Counted from the stretch's first letter, positions 34,200 to 46,214 are shown. The stretch is DNA of 64,000 nt from Hyphochytrium catenoides (GCA_900088475.1 FLMG01001283.1:1-64000), one strand, 5' to 3'. A program made the numbers and translations. The notes: generated by a model not told the origin, from the sequence alone.

Positions 34200-35065
34200 C
34201 TGAACAAACAGACGAGTGACCCAATTTTCGTGGTGACCGGGAGCTTCAATTCTTGAGCATGTCATCATGCTGCCTTCTTAGTGAAGCTGCGACGTCAGAA
34301 GAACCTCTTCAACAAGCGACAGCCACGACGATGGGATGTTCAGAAGTCTTACAAGAATCTGACTTCCGTCTGAAGTACATCAAAGACGAAGATCAAGGAG
34401 GAACTCATATTGTTGCTGACGCTTTGTCTTGATGTAGTTAGCCTTGACATGTGAAGGGGATGCTAACCTAGAAAAAGCTCTCAAGTCTATCAGGCCTCTC
34501 TAGCTGATGATCAGGACGGACCTGAGCTTTCTTTCCTTGATTGGTGACCTGATGACTCAAAGGCTAGCGAAGATGGTCACCCCCGAACCTGCCTTATATG
34601 ACTCGCTACGTTTTAAGTTCTAAACTCCAAAAAAACTTGGTCCTTTGTCGTTGAATGAGGAAAGGATTATTGGTTATGATGATGCTTATCGTCTTTAGCT
34701 ACGGGTATAAAGTTCCCTCCGTATTACATCTTTCGCTGTCAGAGCCGTATACCATCAACTACCCATTTGACGTCGGGCGCGGGCACTTTCCCATGCCGGT
34801 CGTCGCTGGTCTTCCGCCCCACCCGCCGCGTGATGATGACAGAGCCAATCCCTGTTCAAACAATAAAATCTGTTTCTTAAAGCGCGCAGTAAGGGGTGAG
34901 AAGAGTCCTTATCTCGCCAAATGGGCGGGTAATACTTCGAAATCCAACGCTAGTTGGGAAGCTGCAGTGAAGTCTTGCCCTATGGACAAGCATAACAACC
35001 CATTGACGCTGTTTATTCACTTGCTAGACACTGCCTTGTCCTGTCTTCGGCCATTCAACCCATGG
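34200..35065 (+). mobile_element. Decayed Ty3/gypsy chromovirus pol fragment
   Basis: At about 34345-34430 a frame reads EVLQESDFRLKYIKDEDQ, then HIVADALS, the end of a Ty3/gypsy RNase H domain. About 190 bp later KKLGPLSLNEERIIGYDDAY RL, then (in another frame) PSVLHLSLSEPYT, matches the integrase C-terminal GPF/Y-type module. It is followed by PPHPPRDDDR and the chromodomain SPYLAKWAGNTSKSNASWEA. Stops and frame changes break every block. The integrase zinc finger and catalytic core are missing between the RNase H and GPF/Y parts, so the copy is internally deleted. No LTRs were found by eye. Confidence 0.72.
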
Positions 35066-36269
35066 TGTTGACTAATACTTTCCTTCTTGGTATTTTCCTT
35101 GTCAGGAGCTCAATTAATGAAGGATAAGAGAACTGGTTTTCCATCATCATCTCAGAAGGTCAGATGTCACTTCGGATTGAAAGAGGTCCAAGCAGGCGTA
35201 TACTCTCTGTTTAGCCTGACAAGATTGATAGTGAAAGTCTGTGAAGAACAGCTACTGACCTTGGTTTGCAACGGCAACACTTACAGGAGGGCCGCCGTCA
35301 GACAATTTGTGTCTCTCGCTAAAGGAAAAGACATTGGATTTTTTTCTACTCTCCTACGATTAGCTTGCCCAATTTTGTCTGAGTGCTAGGTTCAAGCTCT
35401 CTTCTACCTTGCTCTTCAAATGTTTGAGTGCTTATCTGAAAGTGCTTGTGCAAACTGTGAGACATTACCTCTTGCGTGCGGGGACAATTCCTTGTTAAGA
35501 GGCTCTTAACAGTCTAAAACACCCAGCACGCGGTAATGTATACAACGGCAACCTAATGTGGCAATAAATCTGAGGCGCACTACTTGTTGTCCGAATAGTC
35601 TTCCCTACTATTGACATCTACATGGCTGTACATGTGCATTCCTCCTGGTACTTTGCAGTTCACCAGAGGACCTGAGGCAGCCTTCTCAGTAATGGCATCG
35701 CATGATGCTGTAGTAGCGTATGGCGACATTGGCACTTGATGCAGTTGCTATTTGTTGGCTTGGACTTGGAGTTATTCTTGCATGGCTTTAGAGACGGCGG
35801 GAGATAGAAGTGCTAAATGTATGCAAGTCTTCTTCATCCATATTTCATCCATATTTGGAGTATGGGTCAGTGTTGGCAACGTTCTTGTTGAACGAGAGAG
35901 CCAAGGACACTCCTCGCTGATGATAGTAAGCACTGAGAATAGGGCTCTTCATATGGTTTTCACTGTTAACGTTGAAGGGATTCGGAGTAACAAGTTTCAA
36001 TTGCTGAAAGGTTGGGGCTGTGTGACTCCGTCGTTCAATGCATTTGTTTGGCCAGCATACTGTCACTTTAGTCGCAAAGGACCCATCGTGGCATCTTTTG
36101 GCAGGGGCAAGCTAAGGATGTGTGCCGATGATCCCTGGCTACCATAGGACGTTCACGTCGAGGGTATGGATACTAATCCGTTTAACTTGACATTCTTGTT
36201 GTTGTTGCCACCAAATGGAATCTAGCTCCCGGGCCCCTCGTCAGTCTGTCGTTAGGTAGGCTTGTAGGT
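35066..36269. other. No gene recognised; possible further element debris
   Basis: Plus frames at 35087-35389 and 35752-36147 (FQLLKGWGCVTPSFNAFVWP) are open but match nothing I know and lack splice signals. Position next to the chromovirus fragment suggests that some of this is retroelement remnant. Confidence 0.35.
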
Positions 36270-36953
36270 TTACTGCTTCTCCGTGTCCTTTCTGCTATCT
36301 ACTTCCCCTGGGGTCTCCTGGAGTTGCTGCGGGAGCGTGCCCGAAGCCTCTCCTAGCAGCGCTTCAAGGTTACCCTGACCTTCCTCAGGTGGTGATGCCT
36401 TCGTTGACATTTCTTTTGGCGGCAAAGGCAAATCCAGCACGGATGGCGTCAAGTTTGCTATATCGCTCTTTTCTTTGTCGAGACCGTCCTCACTTGACAT
36501 AAGCTCTTTGTCCGGAAGATGATGAATGCTGGTGCTTCCGTCTTGCTTAGCAGCAGCCTCGGTCAGCTGTGACTTCACAGCTTTCTGGTCACTGCTGTCT
36601 TTTATAGTGGGTTCTGACCGAAGCGGTTGTTTGTCCAGTCCTATCTGGTCGGTCTTCCCAGCATCGCTTGACGGCACGTCTGGGACTACGTATGTTGGTC
36701 TTTCTGAGTTCACGAGGACGATTGGCCGTGGTGGCGGCTTTTTCTTAGGTGGCTTGGGATGCTGCTCGCGGTATTTCTCCTCTTCTTGCTTGAAAAGCCG
36801 GTCGACAATATCATAGAACTGGGTCTTGTAAGGGCCATAGAAGGGATCGTTCACCCTGCTGAACCATCGAGGATCAGAAGCACTCTCCGCTACATCCGGG
36901 ACCAGAAAGTTAAGACCCAACCTAAAGGAGAACTGGTTGTTGTTGTTGAGCAA
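36270..36953 (-). CDS. Unidentified Pro/Lys-rich C-terminal exon
   Basis: A 220-residue open stretch starts after an acceptor near 36935 (CTCCTTTAG) and reads GLNFLVPDVAESASDPRWFS, DPFYGPYKTQFYDIVDRLFK and EEKYREQHPKPPKKKPPPRP, then a low-complexity acidic tail to TAG near 36270. It has no in-frame ATG at its start, so it must be spliced to an upstream exon, most likely from the adjacent minus-strand sequence at about 37300-37060. I do not recognise a family. Confidence 0.5.
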   Translation of the reverse strand: MLNNNNQFSFRLGLNFLVPDVAESASDPRWFSRVNDPFYGPYKTQFYDIVDRLFKQEEEKYREQHPKPPKKKPPPRPIVLVNSERPTYVVPDVPSSDAGKTDQIGLDKQPLRSEPTIKDSSDQKAVKSQLTEAAAKQDGSTSIHHLPDKELMSSEDGLDKEKSDIANLTPSVLDLPLPPKEMSTKASPPEEGQGNLEALLGEASGTLPQQLQETPGEVDSRKDTEKQ

Positions 36954-37035
36954 GGAGCAGGCCAGTCAGCCCTGGATTAGTACCATGACATGGGGAAGAG
37001 GCATAGAGGTAACGGTCAAGCAAAGAGACACACAT

Positions 37036-37960
37036 TATTCATAGTTGGTCTTATTGAAGAAGCGCTTGGGCGGAGAGATTACTAGCAGATGTGTCCCAGC
37101 AACCAACATATTATGGCCCCTGGTCGCAGATGGGTAGTAAGGAAGTCTAGCAGCCCAAGGAGGCAAAGGACAAACTGTGTGGAGAATGGTCTTCGAGCGG
37201 CCAAAACCTACCTCGTAATCCTTCCCAATGCGTGCAGCATGGGCAAACTGTTGAGCAGCTTGGTGGTGGGTGTTGCAGCAGAAGTCGAGCTCATAGTCAT
37301 AAACAGCCTTTAGCCGGGTTACCATATCGGCAGAGGTAAGGGTCCACTTGTACTCGGTGAGCTGCTGCAGCGTCTAAGAAGCAGCAGGACTTAGATGGCC
37401 CCCTAACCGCCGTCATAGTGAAGAAATTGCGACAGAGAGGTGATACAGTCGACACAATTCTCTCCTTCCCTTTCATGACTCTACTAGATCTCGCTCAAGT
37501 ATGGGCTAAGGATGGAGGAGCCTTCATCCTCTCTCGCTACCTCTATCACTTATAGTAGATCGCAATCTTTTGTCTATCGTTACCCTCAAACCTCTCCCCG
37601 CACCCGTCTTCCACAGTCTTCTAAAGCTGCACCTAACTAGGGCGACGGTCCCATACCTCTTTGTCCTTGACAACCAGCTCCATAGGTTTACTGCCACCAC
37701 CACCAGCCGCACTTTCTGCCGCCTGCTGTACGTGACTGTGTTGCCTGTCTGTGGGGCCTGAAGTGACGGTAGTGATCTCTCGACGACGCACCTTGATGTG
37801 TTTCAAGCTTCCATTCCAAGGAGAAGTGGGAAAAGGATTGTTAGAGGCATTGACTAGATCATCATAGATGTGGGTCAATGATGAAACGATGAGGGTCAGA
37901 AAGTACTACGGCGCCTTAACGGTTTACTGGCAGCTGACGGCGTGCTTGCATGCTTATGGA
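37036..37960 (-). CDS. Unidentified coding exons
   Basis: Exon-like stretches read FLTLIVSSLTHIYDDLVNAS and NPFPTSPWNGSLKHIK (to a GTGCGT donor near 37798), AAESAAGGGGSKPMELVVKD (to GTATGG) and TVEDGCGERFEG (to GTAACG). A longer one, from about 37371, reads YKWTLTSADMVTRLKAVYDY, ELDFCCNTHHQAAQQFAHAA, GKDYEVGFGRSKTIL and ISPPKRFFNKTNYE, then TAA near 37036. Phases between the first three exons and the last do not all fit, so the model is incomplete. No start codon is visible; the exons may belong with the sequences on either side. Confidence 0.45.
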
Positions 37961-38004
37961 GTTGGGCACACCCGTTATCATCATCCCTCTCGCTCGTCAA
38001 CTTA

Positions 38005-38929
38005 CTATTGCGGTTCAACTCTGTACTCCTTCACTAGAGGTGTGTCTGCCAGCTGCAAAGAGAACGCCAAATCAGCCTGCTTGCCTAGAATAAAGAGCTT
38101 CTGCTCTGCTTGGTGCTTCACTTCCAGCGCTTTTCTCTTTGTGGCCCTATACTGGGCCTTAGACTTGATCGTGGCCTCTTCTAAAGTGTGCACTGTGCGC
38201 TTGTAAGCTTCACTTTGCTTTGCTTCCTCAATCTGATGGGACAGTTTCTCCGCCGCCTGTGAAGACGTCTCTCTCACTGTGTGAAGGAGTTGCGTCGACT
38301 CCTTCTCTAGCTTATCGATATAGGGCTTCGCCCGAGTCTGAACGTAGATGGTGGCCCTACGAGTGGGCTCCTGGGACAACAGAGAAAGAAGCAACTGCTT
38401 TAGGATGATAATGTAGGAAAAGAGTCGAGATGGATAGAAGAGAGGAGCGCGCAACACAGGGAGCAGTATCAAGCCTGTCGTAGCGCTACAATCTAACCGC
38501 TTGCCCCTACTCTTGTCCTTCCTGGTCCTCGTACCACTATCTTCTCCTGCAAAAGCTTGTCTGCTGCTGCAAAAGCCTCTTTTGCTCCATTTACTCCGCC
38601 AGCAGGTCTTGTTCCTGACTCCGCTTCAAGAACTTTGAGAAGTTCTTGAGGCGGCTCTAGAGACGGTAAAGGTCATTAGCAAAAGGACCATTGTCGCAGG
38701 GGATCGAGCAAGGATTGGGCCTTGAAAGGCCATCGAACAGACTACTTATTTCCTGGTGCGCGGAGTCAAGTTCATTATTACCTAAAAGAGGGTCTTTGAC
38801 CTCACTTCCTGCGGGCTTGTTTGCACCTTCCTGGCGCTTACCAGCACCGTCACTAGTCGTCGTGGCTCCGAAGCCTCCTGGAACTGGCTCTTGTTGCTCT
38901 TCTTTCTTCACGGAGGCAGCAGCTCCCAT
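38005..38929 (-). CDS. Coiled-coil protein with a possible N-myristoylation start
   Basis: Exon 1 (38929-38782) starts MGAAASVKKEEQQEP; the Met-Gly-x-x-x-Ser start fits an N-myristoylation site. It ends phase 1 at GTAATA and joins exon 2 (from 38656), giving EPPQELLKVLEAESGTRPAG and EAFAAADKLLQEKIV. A further exon from 38370 encodes a Lys/Glu-rich helix (RAKPYIDKLEKESTQLLHTV, SSQAAEKLSHQIEEAKQSEA, SKAQYRATKRKALEVKHQAE) ending KEYRVEPQ. The next codon is TAG (38007-38005), but it overlaps a strong GTAAGT donor (AATA|GTAAGT). The gene may therefore continue into the exons at 37960-37036. Function unknown. Confidence 0.55.
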
Positions 38930-41200
38930 TGTAAACAGCTCAGCGAGTAATAGAAGAGCAACCCCGGACTTGTGAGGTTAAATATTGTTCTGGTGCATGC
39001 ACTATAAACATCAAAGTATTGGTTGGATGCTGCGTAATCCTGTCGGTAAGAAGACAGCCCAGAAAACCAGGCTGGCTCAGTTCTTGACGAGAGAGGTGTC
39101 AAGGTCCTTTAGTAGAGACTAATAGTAGATAGTGGAAAGAAGCAGGCAAGAAGACGACGACAGCTGGAGGGACTAGTGAAGCAATGGCCAGCACCACCAG
39201 CAGCTGATCCACAGCACGACTTGCCCATCCTCCGCCTTCAATTGAGGGCCCAAGATTCGTACTGATAGCAGAGTACAGGCAACAGAAGGAAAGCTCATCA
39301 ACAAACTACCTAGTCGCCGCCAGAGGAGAAGAGGAGGAAAGAGGCATCATCCAGCAGAGGGCTACCGAGGGCGGACTGACGCGACGATCGAAGAAGACGT
39401 AAGATAGTCATCAGCCCTTGGCCGACCCAAGTGAGGCCGGCCTTCCTCTTCCCATGGACCACCATCCCCAAGCGATAGGCGGTCGAGGCCGAAAGGAGGA
39501 GGGACACAGAGGGCACCACACAATGAGAATCATCAAGCTCTGTCCGTTACGTCCCGTCCCACAACCCGTTAACGCCAATGTGGCCCCGTCCTTCTCCTGC
39601 TACTCGTAGGATTGTCATCATCATCGCTCTGCTGCTGGCGAGCACTCGGCCACTTTGGTCATCCATTAAATGATGACGAGGATAGCAGACTCTCAGTCGT
39701 GAAGAACTGGCTCAGAGCTACGAGTCTACCTTGGCAGTCCCTATTGGCGGCCCCGCTGCTGCTATATCTGCGGCGTGAAGTACTACTATCGGCAGAAACA
39801 AGCACTATCATCATCTTCGCTCTTGCAAGCACATGATGACCTGTTGCTGCTGCTGGCTTTTCTCCGGCTCCGCCTCCTCTCTTCTTCCTGGATAGTAACA
39901 ACATCTCAAATAGGGCAATCGTCGGGGAGATGGTGTTGGTGGCGATGATGACGTGGGGATGCTCTCCTTCCTACGAGCAATAGTAGAGGTGACTGTCGGG
40001 GCTGTCCTTCGGTCCATCAACCCGCCTTGACTGCTGTGATTTGCAGTGAAGGGAGGAAGGGTCATCAACGCCTCTTGATATAGCGGGCCAGCAGGAGGAA
40101 CATGATTGGACAAGACGCAGAGAGCTCCAGCGCAGAATTGAAAGCTGTCAGCTCTCGTCACCCAGCAGCTTGGGCTGATTGTGGTGGATTCATTTTGTTT
40201 TTGCTTCTGCTCGTGCTTCCGTTATCGCAAGGTCCCAAAACATTCCATGATAATGATCTTCTTAGCGACGCTACTATTCATCAACTCGCTCTTGCTGTTG
40301 TTGCTGCTATTCCTGGTTGTTGCACTAGTCATCTCGGCATGCAGCCGCGGACCCGCCTGGTCTCACTGCTGTGACTGCTGAGAGAGGAATGCCTGGGTAT
40401 ATTATTAATGGCCAACACACTCTCAGGATTCCTGGTGGTGCTTCTTAGGCTAGCTCGTTGAAGCTAAAGCAGCCAGCTTAACAATAGACTGAGGAAGTAC
40501 AAGGGCCCAAGGAGTTTAGTCAGCTTGAAGGTCAAAGAGCTGAGAGAAGCATCTCCTCAGGCTCGTTCTCGCTCTTCCGAGGTGGAGCATTTCTGCACAA
40601 TAAGCTGCAAGCCATCCATATTGCGCGTTCCCTGTTAATGCTAAGAGCTAGAGTGGCGACAGTAGCTCTGTCTTGAGTCTGACTGACCAGGGATCGGTCG
40701 GGTCATAGCATGCCAAAGATGACTTTGTGATCGGCCCATTAAGAGCCTTCCTCAGGATGGCACGGAAGAGTTCCCTCAGAGATGGTGACATGAGGAATAT
40801 CGAGTAGCACTAACATAAAAGGCAGTGCTTAAAGGATGAGTAGAGGATTCTAACAGCTCATGAACCCTCCTCCGCCCCAGTAGTCAGCATCTGTGGACTC
40901 ACTGGTAGAGTGGAGACCAATACCTCGCTCTCGTCTGGTAGGCGTTGCCTCCCATAAAAATCTTGATATACTCTCACTTCCGTATTGAAAGCATTTGAAG
41001 GAGAAAGGAAGCGTTTAGCTCTTACTCTTACAAAAAAAAATGATGTCTCGGACCCAGTAATCACCTTGATGCCTTGCATCTTGTTTCTATTCTTGCATCA
41101 GTCCCTATCATCTTGCTGCCTCAGCCTCTTCTTTAGTCTGCGACTGGTGAGAAAGTTGATGCATGGCACTGCTAAGAGGGCCCGACTTCAAAAGCGCCGG
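38930..41200. other. 2.3-kb stretch with no recognised gene
   Basis: Open frames here are short and biased. CAT/ATC and CTG-rich stretches at about 39610-39640, 39800-39860 and 40240-40330 look like repeated low-complexity modules. A minus frame at 41079-40858 contains VRVYQDFYGRQRLPDESEVL and resembles one near 23950. A plus frame at 40181-40381 has a Leu/Ile/Val run that could be a membrane segment. None has enough support to call. Confidence 0.35.
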
Positions 41201-42378
41201 TCACTCAGGTGCTCCGGGAAGAATGTTTCGGCACTTGCCTCGGCTGAAGGACGTCCCAGCTGTGCAGCCCATCTCGTCGTCAATAAAAGCCCGCAAACTG
41301 GAGATGCGGCTGTAAACGCCGGGCTGAGAGCGCCCACAGCCAATTCCCCAGGAGGTTAGGCCCACAACAACCGGGATGCTTTGATCCACGAACATTGGGC
41401 CGCCTACTCAAGCAAAGCTTCAGGCTCTAAATGCATGATACGTACAGACAGGCCTTCTTTTAGCGTTGACCATGGTATACCTGAGTCTCCTTGGCAAGTA
41501 TCGACCCCTGGCTTTCCTGCGCAGATCATGACCTCAGGATACAGAACCTTGAAAGTTGGCTCGTAGAGGGCCTTACACCTAGCGCTAGGGACGAGCTCTA
41601 CTTCGCCTTCTAAGAGCTTCGAACTTTCTTTGCCATCTACGGCCGTAGCCCCCCATCTGGATCAAAGCACATGGAAAGAGACAAACCCAGAGTGAGGCAA
41701 TCCCGGAGGAGGCTACCATTGAAAAGCAGAGCCCAAGAGCGTAGAGCTAAACACATCATAAATTTTTTTCTTGCGTCCGAGAGAATGACACTAACCCGAG
41801 AACCTTGAACTCTCGCGGCTGAGACTCGTCAGAGCTCTGGCCATCATCAAGCTCCGGATAAACTAAGAGCTCTGGCCCTCCAGTCACTCTGATCACTGCG
41901 ATGTCATTCTCAGACGTCAACCTATTGTACTTCGGATGTTTAGTAATGCTGGTAACATTCATCCTTAGACCCTGCTCTCTGGTGTCAGACCAATCATGTC
42001 GTTGGGCCTCTACCCACATCTCTGACGCGGTGAAGATGGAGAACAAACAATCTGCCATAAGAGGGCAATAGAGGTCAACTTAGGCTCAAGTCGTGGGTGA
42101 TCATTGAAAGCAAGGGGAGGCTGGATGAACTTACGGGCCGCGGTCAGCACCACATTTTTGCCAATGTATGCAGCTCCGCAGAAAGGACGTTTTCCATAGA
42201 AGGAATATTCTGAGGGGTGGAGAAGTCCAACTGTCCAATTGGTGTACCTAAATGGAGGTGCTTCTGAGCCCCCTACGATAGAGGGCTCAATAGCGGAGAC
42301 GGTGCACCATCCATGTATAGCAACCAGAAGAAGAAGGAGGAGAGTTGGGGCAAGGTAGTATGACGTTCGAGAGAGCAT
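41201..42378 (-). CDS. Secreted trypsin-like serine protease (S1 family)
   Basis: Four exons (42378-42135, 42051-41796, 41656-41481, 41403-41201) give 292 residues. The signal peptide has a hydrophobic core (LAPTLLLLLLVAI). It is followed by a short propeptide and the activation site IVGG. The triad is complete: H82 in LTAAHC, D131 in ENDIAVI and S225 in GDSGGP. The His codon is built across intron 1 (GCC C|AT TGT) and GDSGGP across intron 3. Asp219 in DTCQGDSGG is the S1-pocket residue that gives Lys/Arg specificity. KVLGWGAT, the Cys pair around MICAGKPGVDTC and GLTSWGIGCG follow the fold. The enzyme is probably a secreted or lysosomal digestive protease. No protease neighbours. Confidence 0.95.
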
Positions 42379-43300
42379 CTCATAAGCACAGCTAAAGATG
42401 TCTGCTATGTAAAGATGTCTGCTATGTACCGCGTTACACGTGCACTAGAAGGAAGCGAAGTGTGAGCCGAGAGTATGAAGTTTCCTGTGCGATGGAGGCA
42501 CCTTCGTACGAGCTTGGAACAACAACTGAGCTCTTCATGCAGTTCCCTCACCCAGACAGTCAAACTTAGTTAAGATGTATCTTCCTCCTGCAAGCTTCGC
42601 ATGCTGCCCTTGTTCTCCTAGTGAGCAAATAGCTCTGCTGCTGCTAGAGCTACTAAAGGGTCTATCATCTTGGCCTTATTGCCCTTGGTCGTGGCGCTTC
42701 CAAGGCAGAGCTACAATCGGTTCTTGTACTGCAGGAGCACGCCTTTTGCCTGGAGCTCTGCGCATCTGCGATAGAGCTCTGGACTAGAACTACTGTTTTA
42801 TGCTTTATAATTCGGTCATCGTCCATGATGGGTGCTTATTAGTGTTGTAGTTGTACAACGTTAATAGCGAACTACAACGCCGTCACCAAGGAAACATCGC
42901 CTTACAACAACGACGAGGCAGTCAAAGGATACGTGCCTATTTTCGGCTTGTTTCGGCAGCTTCTCGTATTTCAAGTTCAAAGAGCTGTCACAGAGGAGCC
43001 ATAAGGAGCCCGAGTGAGGAAAGAGCGCACGTGATGGAGACTGCCGACGGCAGTAGCAGCTCCTCGCTGAGCCTGCGTGAAGACGGTCAATACTTCCTCG
43101 TTGCGTCCAATGCCGGTGATTTCTTTAGCTGCTGGCCATCACAATGAACTTAATATCCGTCTGAGATTTCCACTGACGCCGCTGATTGGGTCATGTATGG
43201 TCTACGGAGGGATCCAGATTGTCATGGTCATTTAGAACGGCGCCTTTTGGAGGTTGGAGTATACATGGAGCCTCGTCTCTCTCTTTGGTAGCACCAAGCT
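42379..43300. other. Divergent spacer; no gene recognised
   Basis: Lies between the start codons of the protease (minus) and the coiled-coil gene (plus). It contains a direct repeat, AAAGATGTCTGCTATGTA, at about 42393-42427. A plus frame at 42851-43147 has no support. Confidence 0.4.
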
Positions 43301-46214
43301 ATGGCAGAGACTGTAGCTTGGAGTGCTAGGAGATCCAAGAGCAATTTGTCTGCATCACACGGTAAGCCCGCAGCTAAGGAGTAGTCGCTTAGACTCTTGC
43401 CTTCTAATGTTCGTGATCTCCTCCTGTTGTCTTGACCACTCGGGAGCTAGATGCTCAACGCAAGCAGCAGTCGCAGTCCCTGGTAGATAGCTTGAATTCT
43501 ACCCGACGTAAGCGCAATCGAACTGAACGACCCGCAGCATCTGGATTGCAGACAGCGACTTCGGTAGCTTACCCTACTGACAGACCTTTAGACGAGCTGC
43601 CGCCAAGGACCTGGTGGCTGAGCCAGGAAGACTGCGGCATCGACGGTCCCTCCCCGCGTCCTCCCCCAAGCTTTAGGGCTGAGCAAGTAGTCGTGACCAA
43701 CAATCACCCTTCTTCCGGCTGCCTCTCCAGCTATGCAGCCGCTAGTTTTAAGCGTCATCTGCCGAGCAAGACACCATTAGGCCTACTGAAAGACGAGACA
43801 CCATCCCCAGAAGAGGTGGGACAGACAGACCATTGTACCGGCCCAGGAACAGCAGCCTGGAAAGCTACACCTCCTGTGGGAGGAAAGATCGTTGACCTGT
43901 GCCCAGAGGAGAAGGAAAAGATCGCAAAGCTTATCAAGGAACTGTTAAAGGTTAGTATCGACTGGTTCGCCGCTCCCTAGACTGCAGCTAGCTCATGAAT
44001 CTGTTCTCTTATATAATTTAGAAAGGTGGAGATTACCGAGCTGTCATGAGGGAACTGGAGGAGGAGCGTCAGCGGCACAAGACAGCGCTAGAGAGGCTGA
44101 AAGAACAGAACTTGCGAATCGCCGAAGAGTCAACCCATATCCTACTCAATCTTCCATCTTCAGGTCGCCTTAGTCCACTTCTCTCTCTCCCTCTCGTTGG
44201 GTCTTCTTGCGTCTCCTTAACTTCTCACACTGTTGAGGGCAAAGCTTAGTGAGAGTGTGGCGATGCTGCGGGCTTGCGAAAAGCGGTTATCTGAAGCCGA
44301 ACAAGTGAAGGGACTGGCTGTTGGTGATAGTGAAGGGGGGACCTCATCTTCCTCAGAGACAGGGCAGCAGACACTGAAAGTATGGAGTTCTATCTATTCC
44401 TCTCTATTCACTTCTGTTAGGGGTCAAGGATGTTATGGTGACCACTCCTTTCAAACTTGACTCCTTTGAGACCCAGTAGTATCCTTGGATTGCTACCATG
44501 CTGCTAAACACTCTTGGATGGCTTAGGAGGAGATTGCAGCGCTGAAGAAACTCGTTGAAAAGCAGTATACCCTCCTGCAGAACTTGAAGAAGGCGGAAGA
44601 GGAAGGACAAGTTGCAGCACACCAGTCATCACAGAAAGCAAGAGGAGTAACGCACGATGAAGTCGCTGAGTCTGTTCAGGTACAGCATCTCATCCTGTAC
44701 TGCGTACTTGGGCCCACTAACAAGCTCCCAAGAGCTCAAGTCCAGAGCTCCCTCCGCTTTCTCCTAGGGTAGATCATTCTTTGAGCTCGAGTGCCTTAAG
44801 CTCTTGTCAGGGGACCAAAGCTCCCCGTAGTCCTTCAGCCAGCAAAGTGGAGAGATCCGGACCTTCTTCGGCTAGATCAGAAAGGAAAGAAACAACAAAA
44901 CCTGATTCTGAGGAGGAAAAGGCAGAGTACCATGGTCTGGACGACCTTACAGCTGATCAATCACTTGATGAAAGGGAAAGAACAGCTTTTGCCTACTTTC
45001 AGAAACTGTTGGCCATCCAGGTACTCCTCCTCTCTGTCCTTTTTTGCCTCCTGTGTTGAACTCTATTTTATTTCCACACTCAGACCATGCGCTCCTCTAT
45101 TTCTCCTCCATCCCAATCTTTCTCCGGGTCTCCTCTTCGTTGTGACTCTCTCTCTTTGGCCGTAGAATCTAGCTCAAACAAAACTAGAACTTAGAAAGCC
45201 TTGTGAAACCCACAGGAGGCCAATTGGTCACCCAGCAGTAAAGTAAAAGCCGGCCTCTCTAGCTTCTCGCAAGAGACGGCCAACAAGTCACCTCATCCTC
45301 AGAAGCAAGAGATTCTGCAACGCGAGAGAGAGGTCGCTAAAGCAGAATGTGCGAAAGACGAGACGCAAAAAGATAGGAAACAAAGTGATCCGTGGTCGCC
45401 TAGAAAGCCAGAGAAGCTCGTCACTCACTGGGAGAGCAATGCGATTCCTCAACCCACCCTAAAGTCCCCGCCTCAAGTGCCGCGGATAAAAGTGCCTCAG
45501 CAAGAGTGTCGCAGCGACAGCGGGCCTTTGCCTTTCCGGGCTCACTCTCTGGACAAAAAAAATGCGCCCAAAAGAGAGAAGGTTGATGGAAGAAGAGCAA
45601 AGAGCTTCTTCAATCGTGGACCCTTCGCGGGACAGAGGTGCGTCTATTAGTTCTACTGTCCATTTATGGTTTGTCTCTGATTGCTGGCCTTCGTAGTCCA
45701 TTAGACGTACTGAGCCTCATTGAGGACTTGGAGGAAGGGAAGGCACAACAAGAGGTGAAACCAAACCTGCATCTCCATCCCGCCCAAGCCCATCAATACA
45801 TCCTCGAGAACCTGCCAAGACCGGCAACACGAGCTGAACAGCGAAAAGGAAGGTCCTGCGTGTCTCAGTCTCCTTCTACCGCGAGCAACTACTCCAGCAC
45901 AGCCTCTTCTGGAGATGAGCTTCCCTCTGGCATTGCTGAGTCTGCCAGTTGGTCTCAGGTCTCCTTTCTCTCCCCGCCCTCCTTCCTCGACTTGCCAAGA
46001 GGCCGCAACAACGGGCGTAGGCATCTCAGTCGACGAAAAGTTATGAAGGTAAATCCCTCACTACTCATATCTCATTCTTGGAAGCAGCATTTCTCATCTC
46101 ACCATGAATCAGTCGCCGTCAAAGCAGTCGCTACGAAGAGACTATGGTGCTGATGCAGACGAGCTGGAGGAAGTTATTAACATCCTGGGCAACACTTCAC
46201 TCATAGATGGCTGA
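43301..46214 (+). CDS. Coiled-coil, Ser/Pro-rich protein
   Basis: Start ATG at 43301 encodes MAETVAWSARRSKSNLSASH, joined at GTAAGC to DAQRKQQSQSLVDSLNSTRR KRNR. After a low-complexity stretch comes a coiled coil over several exons: EEKEKIAKLIKELLK, GGDYRAVMRELEEERQRHKT, RLKEQNLRIAEEST, LRAKLSESVAMLRACEKRLS, and EEIAALKKLVEKQYTLLQNL. Ser/Lys-rich exons (SASKVERSGPSSARSERKET; WSPRKPEKLVTHWE) and PLDVLSLIEDLEEGKAQQEV follow. The last exon ends YGADADELEEVINILGNTSL IDG with TGA at 46212-46214. The layout resembles centrosomal or ciliary scaffold proteins, but I cannot name a family. Some joins in the middle (about 44150-44270 and 44690-44790) are uncertain. Confidence 0.68.
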
